A DNA stretch of 64,000 nucleotides, from positions 310,001-374,000 of the forward strand of contig JADJYG010000030.1 of NCBI GenBank assembly GCA_016719895.1, in the 5' to 3' direction. Positions 53,156 through 61,753 of the stretch are shown in pieces; positions within the stretch are counted from its first letter, which is position 1; each line of letters starts with the position of its first letter. A program made the position numbers and the translations under genes. The notes under the pieces were generated by a model. The model saw nothing but the letters and a program-made list of their open reading frames with translations, did no database searches and had not been told where the DNA came from. The stretch comes from Saprospirales bacterium. GTDB taxonomy: Bacteria > Bacteroidota > Bacteroidia > Chitinophagales > Saprospiraceae.

Positions 53156-53725
53156 TCACATTATCAGGTTTTTCAACTCTTCATCGCTCATATCGCGGAG
53201 CAGGTTTTCCAGGTCTTCGGTGGAAATTTCAAGTTCGGACTGCTGGTTTTCTTTGGTTTCCGGCGATTGGTTTCCGGCTTCTTCCAGGGTAATGGCGGGC
53301 AGATCGTCCTGGGGCATGGCTACGGCAATCTGGGTTGGTTCCAGTTCCATCCAGTTATCTAAAAGATAGGCGGCGGCATCATCGGCAGTGACCGTTGAGG
53401 CGGCGATATCGGGGGCGGCGGCATTTTGCGTTTGTGGCCGGACGTACCACCAGGCTACCAGAATGACAGCCAGCGCACCGGCGAAGGCAAGTGCAAGGCG
53501 GGGCTGCCAGAGTTGTAGGAGCGTAAGCCGCCAACCGCCCCGCACCGTACCGTTGTTCTCCGGTTTTCGTTGTGCGCCAATAGCTTCCAGTTGGCGGAAT
53601 ACTTCGGACTCCAGCTGGCTAAAATAGTCGGCCGGTACCCGGAAGCCGTCGCTTTTTTTCCGAAGGCCGTTCAGAAACGGCGCCTGTTCGTTTAATTCGT
53701 CGTGCAAACGATCTTGTTTCTTCAT
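53156..53725 (-). CDS. Single-pass membrane protein, probable anti-sigma factor
   Basis: 189 residues. A cytoplasmic N-terminus of ~75 residues (FLNGLRKKSDGFRVPADYFS, a FxVPxxYFxxL-type motif) precedes one membrane helix (~78-95, LALAFAGALAVILVAWWYV) and an acidic periplasmic C-terminus ending in two short helices (STEDLENLLRDMSDEELKNL). The gene lies 29 bases after the ECF sigma factor and 46 bases before the Spy-like gene, the usual place of an anti-sigma factor. No zinc-binding HxxxCxxC motif is present. Sigma-binding is inferred from position and topology. Confidence 0.7.
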   Translation of the reverse strand: MKKQDRLHDELNEQAPFLNGLRKKSDGFRVPADYFSQLESEVFRQLEAIGAQRKPENNGTVRGGWRLTLLQLWQPRLALAFAGALAVILVAWWYVRPQTQNAAAPDIAASTVTADDAAAYLLDNWMELEPTQIAVAMPQDDLPAITLEEAGNQSPETKENQQSELEISTEDLENLLRDMSDEELKNLIM

Positions 53726-53754
53726 ATACGATCGTTTTTGGGCGTTAGGGTTGG

Positions 53755-54330
53755 TTATAAATGATCCGCTTGGCGGAAATAGGTTTCGATTTTTTTTACT
53801 GCATGGTGAAAAGAGGCTTTCAGTGCGCCTACGGAGGTATCCAGCACATTGGACATTTCTTCGTAAGGCATTTCCTCGTAGTAGCGCAGGTTAAATACTA
53901 CGCGTTGTTTTTCAGGTAATTGGGCTATAGCGCCCTGTAGTTGGCGCTGTAAAACATCCCCGTCGAACCATTCATCGGCGCGCAGCCGGCTGCTCAATAG
54001 TCCGCTGGCGTCATCGATAGAATTAGTGCCATGCCGGCTGCGGTTCTGCAAAAAAGTGATCGCTTCGTTGGTGGCGATCCGGTACAGCCAGGTATACAGT
54101 TTTGATTTTCCCTCGAACTGCAGGATTCCCCGGTAAATTTTAATGAACGTATTTTGCAGCACATCATCGGCATCTTCATGTACCAATACCATCCGGCGGA
54201 TATGCCAGTAGAGCCGCTCTTTATAAACACTCATGAGCAACCGGAACCCCCGATCGAACGTTTGGTCCGAGCGCAACAGGGTAAGGATATGGTCGTCCGA
54301 AGCGGTATGTTTGGAAGCCGATGCGTGCAA
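53755..54330 (-). CDS. ECF-type RNA polymerase sigma factor
   Basis: 191 residues. Region 2 is visible as LMSVYKERLYWHIRRMVLVH, then EDADDVLQNTFIKIYRGI with the core-binding and -10 recognition helices, and TWLYRIATNEAITFLQNRSR. Region 4 is QLPEKQRVVFNLRYYEEMPY followed by the helix-turn-helix (EEMSNVLDTSVGALKASFHHAVKK). It is first in a unit with a probable membrane anti-sigma factor and a Spy-like protein, so an envelope-stress response is inferred. A clear promoter is not seen in the following 450 bases. Confidence 0.93.
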   Translation of the reverse strand: MHASASKHTASDDHILTLLRSDQTFDRGFRLLMSVYKERLYWHIRRMVLVHEDADDVLQNTFIKIYRGILQFEGKSKLYTWLYRIATNEAITFLQNRSRHGTNSIDDASGLLSSRLRADEWFDGDVLQRQLQGAIAQLPEKQRVVFNLRYYEEMPYEEMSNVLDTSVGALKASFHHAVKKIETYFRQADHL

Positions 54331-54780
54331 ATCCAGTGATTTTGTCTGTTATGACGGGAAGTGGAGAAAAAAGTTTAAAGAGCGGGCATAAATAACGGAA
54401 ACGGTGGGATGGCCAGCCAGCCGGGAATGGAAAGGGTAGAACGCCGCACCCACTGGGGCAGGCGATCGCTGCCAGCAATAGCCGTAAATTTATTGTCAGG
54501 CACGCTGATAACTGTAGTACCTCCGTGGGCCTCTGTTTGCTCTGTGAGCCTTTGCGGAGGAAGAAGTTGCACTGAAAAACCGTCTGAAAACTCCTACCGG
54601 CCGGCAAGTCGCATCTTTTGTCCCGAGCCCTCGGGACGGCTATTTTTTCGGCAATAGGACAAGGCTATTCCTTCAAAAAGGAGCCTTGCCTGGCGCCAGA
54701 ATCTACGCCTTTCCGCCTCGCCAGGGGGGGGATAGACGGGTTTTGAGGCTCACGGAGGTATGCGATACGGACCATTTCGC
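54331..54780. other. Gene-free gap with a short palindrome
   Basis: No gene is seen in these 450 bases. They hold a GTCCCGAG/CTCGGGAC palindrome (54618-54635), a second small hairpin near 54660-54690 (CAAGGCT/AGCCTTG), and phrases such as CTCCGTGGGCCTCTG of the kind found in dispersed Bacteroidota repeats. Open frames here look random. Confidence 0.5.
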
Positions 54781-55164
54781 TCAGGCAATTGCATTTTGCC
54801 GGGGGCTCCGGTCTGCCCCCCCGGCCGGCATTTGCTGGAATAAATCCATCTGGCCGTTATGTGTCAGCAGTTCCAGCAAGCGGGCGTATTTCAGTTTGTA
54901 TTTACTCTTGCTGCGCAAGGCAATTTGTTTGGCAAATTCGAGCGTGAGGAAATAATCCTCCACCGGTTCACCCGGGCGTGGGCGCCTGGCAAAATCGCGC
55001 AACGGCAGCGGCCGGCGGATACCATCCCGGAATTCATATAAATCTTTCAGCCACTTCCGGATTTGTACGCCGTAATGTTGGGCAGGGAGATGCAGTACCT
55101 GGTATAAATTGGATGCTGCCACCACTTTTGTGCCGTGTTTGCTTTCAAAAACTGTCAGTTCCAT
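54781..55164 (-). CDS. AntA/AntB-like antirepressor-domain protein
   Basis: 127 residues. The N-terminus (MELTVFESKHGTKVVAASNL) and the pattern IRKWLKDLYEFRDGIR ... EDYFLTLEFAKQIALRSKSK resemble phage AntA/AntB-type antirepressor domains, which often regulate prophage genes. No other phage gene is present nearby. A complete promoter (TTTG-N19-TATTTTTG) lies just upstream, so it is probably expressed on its own. The C-terminal ~25 residues are low-complexity (MPAGGADRSPRQNAIA). It may be a domesticated phage gene. The family assignment is from motif similarity only. Confidence 0.5.
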   Translation of the reverse strand: MELTVFESKHGTKVVAASNLYQVLHLPAQHYGVQIRKWLKDLYEFRDGIRRPLPLRDFARRPRPGEPVEDYFLTLEFAKQIALRSKSKYKLKYARLLELLTHNGQMDLFQQMPAGGADRSPRQNAIA

Positions 55165-55201
55165 GGCGGAATCAGTATATTAATTGTTTTAATCAGTGCA
55201 A

Positions 55202-55232
55202 CAAAAATAAACGAATTGTTTTTAAATACAAA
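55202..55232 (-). promoter_or_regulatory. Promoter of the AntA-like gene
   Basis: On the minus strand TTTG (complement of 55229-55232), 19 bases and TATTTTTG (complement of 55202-55209) match the Bacteroidota consensus exactly. The start is 37 bases downstream. Confidence 0.7.
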
Positions 55233-55413
55233 AAGTTGATAAAATATTTTTCTGCAAATTTTTAGTTTCAAACGCAACAGGCTCTTTATCAATCCAATAA
55301 AATCGGATCATCTGCCCATAATTTTGCCTGGCCCATCACCGGAATCCCCGATATTTCCTGGAAAATCCTGAAAAAGTCCGGAAAACCGACCTTGGCTCCT
55401 TTGGAGGAATGCC

Positions 55414-55421
55414 TACCTTTG
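55414..55421 (+). promoter_or_regulatory. -7 element of the metal-efflux operon
   Basis: TACCTTTG matches TAnnTTTG and ends six bases before ATG 55428. CTTGG at 55391-55395 could be the -33 element (spacing ~18). Confidence 0.5.
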
Positions 55422-55427
55422 CCTTTA

Positions 55428-55838
55428 ATGCGAAGCGTTGTCCGACAATTGGTTGCTATTTTTTTGCTTGTCATTTATATGGCGGCTGCCACGCCTGTTT
55501 CAGAATTTTTCAAATTGCCTATTCTTCTGGAGCATTTTAAGGAACACTGTGCAGCAGATTCGGAAACGTCTGTTTTGAGTTTTTTGATTTTGCATTATTT
55601 GAGTGGTAAGGTGCGCGACGCTGACCATGCAGGCGATATGCAGTTGCCGTTTAAAACGCTGGAAATTCCGGCATTCTCCTTTTCTGCTCTCCATTTCGCA
55701 CCGGAGCACGTAGCTGCCGGATTGGCTGCGCCGGCGCCGGCCGTTCAACGGCAAGTATCACTTCCGGCGCTGTTGTTGCCTTCCAGCCCGTTTCTCGCTA
55801 CGCCTTCCCAGCCTCCGGAAGAGCGGTTATTTTTTTAG
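55428..55838 (+). CDS. Small membrane-anchored protein linked to metal-efflux operon
   Basis: 136 residues from ATG 55428; the frame starts 12 codons earlier but before the promoter element. One hydrophobic segment (~7-24, LVAIFLLVIYMAAATPV) is followed by FFKLPILLEHFKEH and FLILHYLSG, then a proline/alanine-rich tail (PAFSFSALHFAPEHV ... SQPPEERLFF). Proteins with this FFKLP...HxxEH...F(L)xxHY pattern commonly precede CzcA-type efflux genes in Bacteroidota. Here the CzcA-TolC fusion starts 259 bases downstream. Histidine and acidic residues make metal sensing or binding conceivable, but this is inference. Confidence 0.7.
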   Translation: MRSVVRQLVAIFLLVIYMAAATPVSEFFKLPILLEHFKEHCAADSETSVLSFLILHYLSGKVRDADHAGDMQLPFKTLEIPAFSFSALHFAPEHVAAGLAAPAPAVQRQVSLPALLLPSSPFLATPSQPPEERLFF

Positions 55839-56097
55839 CATATCCCTTCCCCGTTCGTATTAAACATGCCGCATTGGGTAGCGCCACGCCCATGGGACAT
55901 GCAGGATATGACCCCAACTTGTTTCCGGACACGGCTGCTCATACAGGGCGGTGATGCGATCTGATTTTACTTCAGAGTGGATAGCAGCCCGGCTGCAGGC
56001 GCTTGGTTCCCATTGCAAGGTAAAGGCAAGCTTCCTTATTGAGGGCCGCTCCACAATTGACCATATTGATCCCATTGATCTCATTAAATAGAATCTT

Positions 56098-59000
56098 ATG
56101 CTTCAATTCATTATAAATTTTTCGGTTCGCAACAAGCTCCTCATCAGCTTGTTTGTGCTGGCACTGGTCGGGTGGGGTAGTTATCAGCTTTCCCGCCTGC
56201 CTATTGATGCTGTGCCCGACATTACGGACAACCAGGTCCAGGTGATCACCGCGACGCCGGCGCTTGGAGCGCCCGATGTGGAACGGCTGATCACGTTCCC
56301 GGTCGAGCAGGCGTGCAGCAATATCCCCGGGCTCCGGGAAATTCGCAGTTTTTCGCGGTTTGGCTTGTCGCTGGTCACGATTGTTTTCAGCGATGCGACG
56401 GATGTTTATTGGGCGCGCCAACAGATCAGCGAACGCCTGCAGCAGGTTCAAACCCAGATCCCGGCCGGCATCGGTACGCCGGAGCTGGCGCCGGTAACAA
56501 CCGGTTTGGGAGAAATTTTTCAATACGTTGTCAAGCCGAAACCCGGCTATGAGAGCCGGTACGGCCCCATGGAATTGCGCACCATACAGGACTGGATTGT
56601 CCGGCGGCAATTACTGGGTACGCCAGGCGTTGCCGATGTCAGCAGTTTCGGAGGTTTGTTGAAACAATACGAGGTGGCCATCCATCCCACCCGGTTGCAG
56701 GCATTCGGGCTGACGGTGGCCGATTTGTTCGCGGCGCTCGAGAACAACAACCAAAACACCGGTGGCGCATACATCGAAAAAGGCCCTACGGTTTTGTTTA
56801 TCCGAAGCGAGGGACTGGCGGAAAATCTCGAAGATTTGCGCTCCATCACCGTCAAAACAAGGACTGACGGAACACCCGTACTCGTGCGGGATGTGGCAGA
56901 GGTGCGTTTCGGGACGGCTACCCGGTATGGCGCCGTGTGTTACAACGACCAGGGAGAGGTGGCCGGCGCCGTGGTGATGATGCTCAAGGGTGAAAACTCA
57001 TCGGCTGTCATCAAACGGGTCAAAGAGCGGATAGCGCAGATCCGGAGCACCTTGCCGGAGGGCGTGGATATCGAGCCGTTTCTCGACCGCACCAAAATGG
57101 TAAACAATGCCATTTCCACCGTGGAGCGGAACCTCATCGAGGGTGCGCTGATCGTCATTCTGGTGTTGATTTTTTTCCTGGGCAATATCCGGGCCGGGCT
57201 GGTGGTGGCCTCTGTTATTCCGCTCTCAATGCTGTTCGCCGTCAGTATGATGAACCTGTTTGGTGTCAGCGGCAACCTGATGAGCCTGGGCGCCATTGAT
57301 TTCGGGCTCATCGTCGATGGCGCGGTGATCATTGTGGAAGCGGTGATGCACCGGCTTACGCACTCCAAGCACTTTACGTCGATCAACCGGATTACCCAGC
57401 CGGAGATGGACGAAGAAGTGCGCGGCTCGGCCGGCCGAATGATGAATGCCGCCGCTTTCGGTCAGATCATAATCCTGATCGTGTACCTCCCGATTCTGGC
57501 CTTGCAGGGCATTGAAGGCAAAATGTTCAAACCGATGGCCCAAACGGTGTCGTTCGCCGTATTGGGGGCGCTATTGCTGTCGGTGACGTATGTTCCGATG
57601 ATCAGCGCAGTTGTGTTGAGCAAAAAAATCAGCCACAAGCCAACCTGGACCGACCGGTTCATGTATTGGCTGGAGCGCTTGTACCAGCATGCCCTGGAAA
57701 AACTGCTGTATTTTCCAAAGAGCATCGCAACGGCTTCGCTGGCTCTTTTTGTCGGCGCTGTCGCCCTGCTCGGCGCCTTGGGCGGCGAATTTATTCCCGA
57801 ACTCGAAGAAGGCGATTTTGCCGTGGATACCCGCGTGCTGACGGGGAGCAGCCTCAGCACCACCATTGCCGCCACGCAACAAACGGCGCGGGTTCTGCTC
57901 GATAGTTTCCCGGAGGTACAAAAAGTAGTGACCAAAATCGGATCGGGTGAAATCCCGACCGACCCGATGCCTATCGAGGCCAGCGATATGATGGTCATTT
58001 TGAAAAAGAAAAACGAGTGGACTTCGGCCAGGACCTTTGATGAACTGGCGGAAAAAATGGGAGACAAACTTCAGGCCATTCCCGGCGTCACCGCCGGGTT
58101 TCAGTATCCGGTGCAGATGCGGTTCAATGAACTCATGACCGGCGCCCGGCAGGATGTGGTGTGCAAAATTTTTGGCGAAGACCTCGATACGCTGGCGGCA
58201 TATGCCCGTCGCTTGGGCGAGGTGGTGGGTACGGTGGAGGGCGCGCGCGATTTGTACGTAGAGCGCGTGACCGGTATGCCACAGATCGTGATCGATTACC
58301 GGCGGGATGCCCTGGCTAAATTCGGGTTGAATATCGGGGAGGTAAACCGGGTGGTGAACACGGCCTTTGCCGGGGCGAGCGCCGGTCTGGTGTTTGAAGG
58401 CGAACGCCGGTTCGACCTTGTTTTGCGCCTGGCTACCGCCGGCCGAAGCGGCATTGCCGATGTGCAGCGCTTGCTACTCCCTACACCCGCGGGCATACAA
58501 ATCCCCTTGGAACAGGTTGCCGACGTAAAAATTCTGGAGGGCCCTAGCCAGATCCAGCGGGAAGATGCCAAACGGCGGATTGTGGTGGGGTTCAACGTGC
58601 GTGGCCGGGATGTACAGCGTATTGTGGAAGAATTACAAGGTAAAATCGAACGGGAAATCCGTTTTCCCCCGGGCTATTATATCACCTATGGCGGCGCATT
58701 CGAAAACCTGCAGGAGGCCAAGGAGCGCCTGACTATTGCGGTGCCCGTGGCGTTGCTCCTGATTCTGTTATTGTTGTATTTCGCCTTTAACTCTATAAAA
58801 TATGGCCTGCTCATCTATTCTGCTATTCCCCTGTCGGCCATCGGCGGTGTGCTGGCGCTCTGGCTGCGCGACATGCCGTTCAGTATCTCCGCCGGAGTCG
58901 GATTTATTGCGCTTTTTGGTATTTCGGTGCTCAATGGCATTGTACTTATTGCCGAATTCAACCGCTTGCATCAGGAAGGTATGGACGATGTGCGGCGCAT

Positions 59001-60483
59001 CGTGCTGCAGGGCACGAAAATCCGCTTGCGGCCGGTACTCATGACGGCCGCCGTGGCTTCGCTTGGCTTTCTGCCGATGGCGCTCAGCCAGGGCGCCGGC
59101 GCCGAGGTGCAGCGCCCCTTGGCTACGGTAGTCATTGGCGGGCTGATCAGTTCGACATTTCTGACGCTGGTGGTACTGCCGGCGTTGTATATCCTGTTCG
59201 AACACTTCAGCCAACGCCGCCGTCATCCCCGCCACCATCACAAAGGGCATACGCCGCCGCCCGCTTCCGCCGTAGCCGTATTTCTGCTGGCGGCAACGGG
59301 GCTATCGGCACAGCAAGGCATCGGCCTGGAACAAGCGCTGGAGCAGGCCCGGGCGCATAACCGTTCCCTGCAAACCGCGCATACCGGTGTGGCTTATACC
59401 GACAAGCTCCGCGGTACGGCGCGGGAATGGGCTCCTACCGCGTTCGGGATCGAATTCGGGCAAATGAACACGGCTTTTGCCGATACCCGCTTCAGCGTCA
59501 GCCAAACGTTCGTGTTGCCCACCGTGCGCCGGCAGCGCAAAGCCGCGCTCGATCAACATTGGCAATTGAGCCAAACCGCTCTGCGCCGGCAGGAGCAGGA
59601 ACTGGCCTGGCAGGTAAAAACGCTTTTTTATACCCTGCGGACAGCTGCGGAAAAATTGCAACTGCTGCGCCAAACCGACAGCTTGTACGCCGTTTTTGTT
59701 GAAAAAGCCGGTTTACGCCTGCGCAGCGGCGAAACCAACGCCCTTGAAAAAATTGCAGCAGAAACCGAACGTATGCTGGTGCGGCAGCAACTGGAACAAC
59801 AGGCGGGGGAAATGGCCCACCTGCAGCGGCAACTTCAAACGCTGCTGAACAACCCCGGCGCGGTTCAGCCCGTCGCGGGACCTTTGCGCTATATCCTGCC
59901 GGCCTTGCCCGATTCGGCAAACCTCAATGCCCACCCTGTTTTGCAGGCGCAACAACAACGCGCGACCCTGGCGGGTATTCAACAGCAAATCGAACGGAAC
60001 CTGTTGTTACCGGCCTTTTCCCTGGGATACAGCAACCAGTCGATTATCGGATGGCAACAGAGCAAAGCCGGCGCCGATGTGTATTACGATGCCGGAAAGC
60101 GCTTTTCCGCCTTTTCAGTAGGCGTTCAGGCGCCCATTTTTTCGCAGGCGCAAAAAAACCGCGTGGCCGCAGCCGGCATTTTACAACAGCAGGAAACCCA
60201 ACAGGTACAGGTGCTGGACCAGGCGCTCCGGATGGAATATTTGTCTGCCGTGGCGCACTACCGCCGGTTGGAAAACCAAGTGCAGGCGTATGAAACGGTT
60301 TTACTGCCCGGCGCCACATCCCTGTTGGCCACCGCCGACCGGCAGTTGCAGGTTGGCGCGATCAATTATGTGGAATGGCTGCTCGCCGCCCGGCAAGCGC
60401 TGGATATCCGCCAGCGCCACCTGGATGCCCTGGAGGCTTGCAACCGCGTGGCATTTGAAGTTGAATATTATTTGTCGCAGTAG
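56098..60483 (+). CDS. CzcA/CusA-type heavy-metal RND pump fused to a TolC-like outer-membrane factor
   Basis: 1461 residues. Residues 1-~1040 are a heavy-metal efflux RND transporter with 12 membrane helices and two large periplasmic loops. Visible are SRLPIDAVPDITDNQVQV, the proton-relay GAIDFGLIVDGAVIIVE region in helix 4, and GTKIRLRPVLMTAAVASLGF. A His/Arg-rich linker (HPRHHHKGH, ~1041-1050) and a second signal-like hydrophobic segment (VAVFLLAATGLSAQQ) lead into a TolC/CusC-like domain at ~1065-1461 with long helices (LRRQEQELAWQVKTLFYTLR, KNRVAAAGILQQQETQQVQV). Such fusions are known in Bacteroidota. It should export divalent or monovalent metal ions across both membranes with the adaptor encoded 59 bases downstream. 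Confidence 0.92.
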   Translation: MLQFIINFSVRNKLLISLFVLALVGWGSYQLSRLPIDAVPDITDNQVQVITATPALGAPDVERLITFPVEQACSNIPGLREIRSFSRFGLSLVTIVFSDATDVYWARQQISERLQQVQTQIPAGIGTPELAPVTTGLGEIFQYVVKPKPGYESRYGPMELRTIQDWIVRRQLLGTPGVADVSSFGGLLKQYEVAIHPTRLQAFGLTVADLFAALENNNQNTGGAYIEKGPTVLFIRSEGLAENLEDLRSITVKTRTDGTPVLVRDVAEVRFGTATRYGAVCYNDQGEVAGAVVMMLKGENSSAVIKRVKERIAQIRSTLPEGVDIEPFLDRTKMVNNAISTVERNLIEGALIVILVLIFFLGNIRAGLVVASVIPLSMLFAVSMMNLFGVSGNLMSLGAIDFGLIVDGAVIIVEAVMHRLTHSKHFTSINRITQPEMDEEVRGSAGRMMNAAAFGQIIILIVYLPILALQGIEGKMFKPMAQTVSFAVLGALLLSVTYVPMISAVVLSKKISHKPTWTDRFMYWLERLYQHALEKLLYFPKSIATASLALFVGAVALLGALGGEFIPELEEGDFAVDTRVLTGSSLSTTIAATQQTARVLLDSFPEVQKVVTKIGSGEIPTDPMPIEASDMMVILKKKNEWTSARTFDELAEKMGDKLQAIPGVTAGFQYPVQMRFNELMTGARQDVVCKIFGEDLDTLAAYARRLGEVVGTVEGARDLYVERVTGMPQIVIDYRRDALAKFGLNIGEVNRVVNTAFAGASAGLVFEGERRFDLVLRLATAGRSGIADVQRLLLPTPAGIQIPLEQVADVKILEGPSQIQREDAKRRIVVGFNVRGRDVQRIVEELQGKIEREIRFPPGYYITYGGAFENLQEAKERLTIAVPVALLLILLLLYFAFNSIKYGLLIYSAIPLSAIGGVLALWLRDMPFSISAGVGFIALFGISVLNGIVLIAEFNRLHQEGMDDVRRIVLQGTKIRLRPVLMTAAVASLGFLPMALSQGAGAEVQRPLATVVIGGLISSTFLTLVVLPALYILFEHFSQRRRHPRHHHKGHTPPPASAVAVFLLAATGLSAQQGIGLEQALEQARAHNRSLQTAHTGVAYTDKLRGTAREWAPTAFGIEFGQMNTAFADTRFSVSQTFVLPTVRRQRKAALDQHWQLSQTALRRQEQELAWQVKTLFYTLRTAAEKLQLLRQTDSLYAVFVEKAGLRLRSGETNALEKIAAETERMLVRQQLEQQAGEMAHLQRQLQTLLNNPGAVQPVAGPLRYILPALPDSANLNAHPVLQAQQQRATLAGIQQQIERNLLLPAFSLGYSNQSIIGWQQSKAGADVYYDAGKRFSAFSVGVQAPIFSQAQKNRVAAAGILQQQETQQVQVLDQALRMEYLSAVAHYRRLENQVQAYETVLLPGATSLLATADRQLQVGAINYVEWLLAARQALDIRQRHLDALEACNRVAFEVEYYLSQ

Positions 60484-60542
60484 CGGTGAGACGACTTCGG
60501 TCTGTCCGTCCGGTTGCGTTTAAATCTAACTCAAAACAAGTC

Positions 60543-61679
60543 ATGAAAAATATCCTTATTTTGCTCTTGCCGGCCGCTTTTTTTGCAAGCTGCGGCAATG
60601 CTTCCCAAAATACCGAAACCACAACAGCCCCCGCTGCTGCCGAAAATCTGGTTCAACTCAGCGCTGAACAACAAAAAAACGCAGGCATCGAAACCGGCTT
60701 GCCGGAACGGCGCGCTATGCGCACCCGCTTGCGGGTAAGCGGCATGGTGGATGTGCCGCCACAGAGCCTGGTATCGGTCAGTTTTCCGCTGGGGGGCTAC
60801 CTGCAATCCACCAAACTGCTCCCCGGCATGCACGTGCGCAAAGGCGAGCCCCTGGCGGTACTCGAAGACCCGCAGTATATTCAATTGCAGCAAGACTACC
60901 TGGTGGCTCAGGCCAAACTCCGGTATTCCGGGGCGGAACTACAGCGGCAACAATTGCTCCAGGAAGGGCAGGCAGGCAGTGAAAAGGCGTTGCAGCAGGC
61001 TCAGGCCGAATATACGGCTCAAAAAGTGCTCGTCAAGGCACTGAGTGAAAAACTGTTTTTGATTGGGATCAATCCCACAGGGTTGAACGAAGACAACCTG
61101 TCGCGCAGCGTGCGGGTACACTCGCCGATTGACGGGTACGTCAGCGCCGTGCGGGTCAATATTGGTAAGTATGTGACACCTACTGACGTGCTGTTCGAAC
61201 TGGTAGATCCCAGCGACATCCACCTGAACCTGCAAGTGTTCGAAAAAGACGTACCGGCCTTACGGATCGGTCAAAAGATAAATGCGTTCACCAACGACCG
61301 CCCGCAAGATGCTCATCCAGGCGAAATCATCCTCATCAGCCGCAATGTGAGCGCGGAACGCGCCGTGGAAGTGCACTGCCATTTCGATCGCTACGACCCC
61401 AAACTGTTTCCCGGAATGTTTATGAACGCCGAAGTGGATGTGCTCGAACAACAAACCCTGGCTGTGCCGGAAAGCGCTGTAGTGCGCTGGGAAAACCGGC
61501 ACTTTGTGTTTGCCGGCCACAGTGCATCGGAGTTTGAACTCCTGGAGGTGGAACCCGGCGCCGCGGCGGACGGATATGTGCAGATCACAGCAAAAAACGG
61601 AACGGACCTGTTGCAAACCACCGTGGTTATGAAAAATGCGTATGCCTTGTTGATGAAAATGAAGAATACGGAGGAGTGA
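60543..61679 (+). CDS. Efflux RND periplasmic adaptor subunit (lipoprotein)
   Basis: 378 residues from ATG 60543, which gives MKNILILLLPAAFFASCG with an FFASC lipobox; the frame extends 19 codons upstream without a signal. Membrane-fusion proteins bridge the inner-membrane RND pump and the outer-membrane channel. The barrel-sandwich hybrid halves are visible as LVSVSFPLGGYLQ...VRKGEPLAVLEDPQYI and VHSPIDGYVSAVRVNIGKYV. Between them is a helical hairpin (QQDYLVAQAKLRYSGAELQR ... KALQQAQAEYTAQKVLVKAL). The C-terminal beta domain contains FPGMFMNAEVDV and VPESAVVRWENRHFVF. Third gene of the metal-efflux unit. Confidence 0.93.
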   Translation: MKNILILLLPAAFFASCGNASQNTETTTAPAAAENLVQLSAEQQKNAGIETGLPERRAMRTRLRVSGMVDVPPQSLVSVSFPLGGYLQSTKLLPGMHVRKGEPLAVLEDPQYIQLQQDYLVAQAKLRYSGAELQRQQLLQEGQAGSEKALQQAQAEYTAQKVLVKALSEKLFLIGINPTGLNEDNLSRSVRVHSPIDGYVSAVRVNIGKYVTPTDVLFELVDPSDIHLNLQVFEKDVPALRIGQKINAFTNDRPQDAHPGEIILISRNVSAERAVEVHCHFDRYDPKLFPGMFMNAEVDVLEQQTLAVPESAVVRWENRHFVFAGHSASEFELLEVEPGAAADGYVQITAKNGTDLLQTTVVMKNAYALLMKMKNTEE

Positions 61680-61753
61680 AAAGGCTGGCGCCGCGCCAAG
61701 TCCATGCCCCCTGGAGTATGGGCCGGACGCGGCGCCAGGGTCATGTGGCGGGC

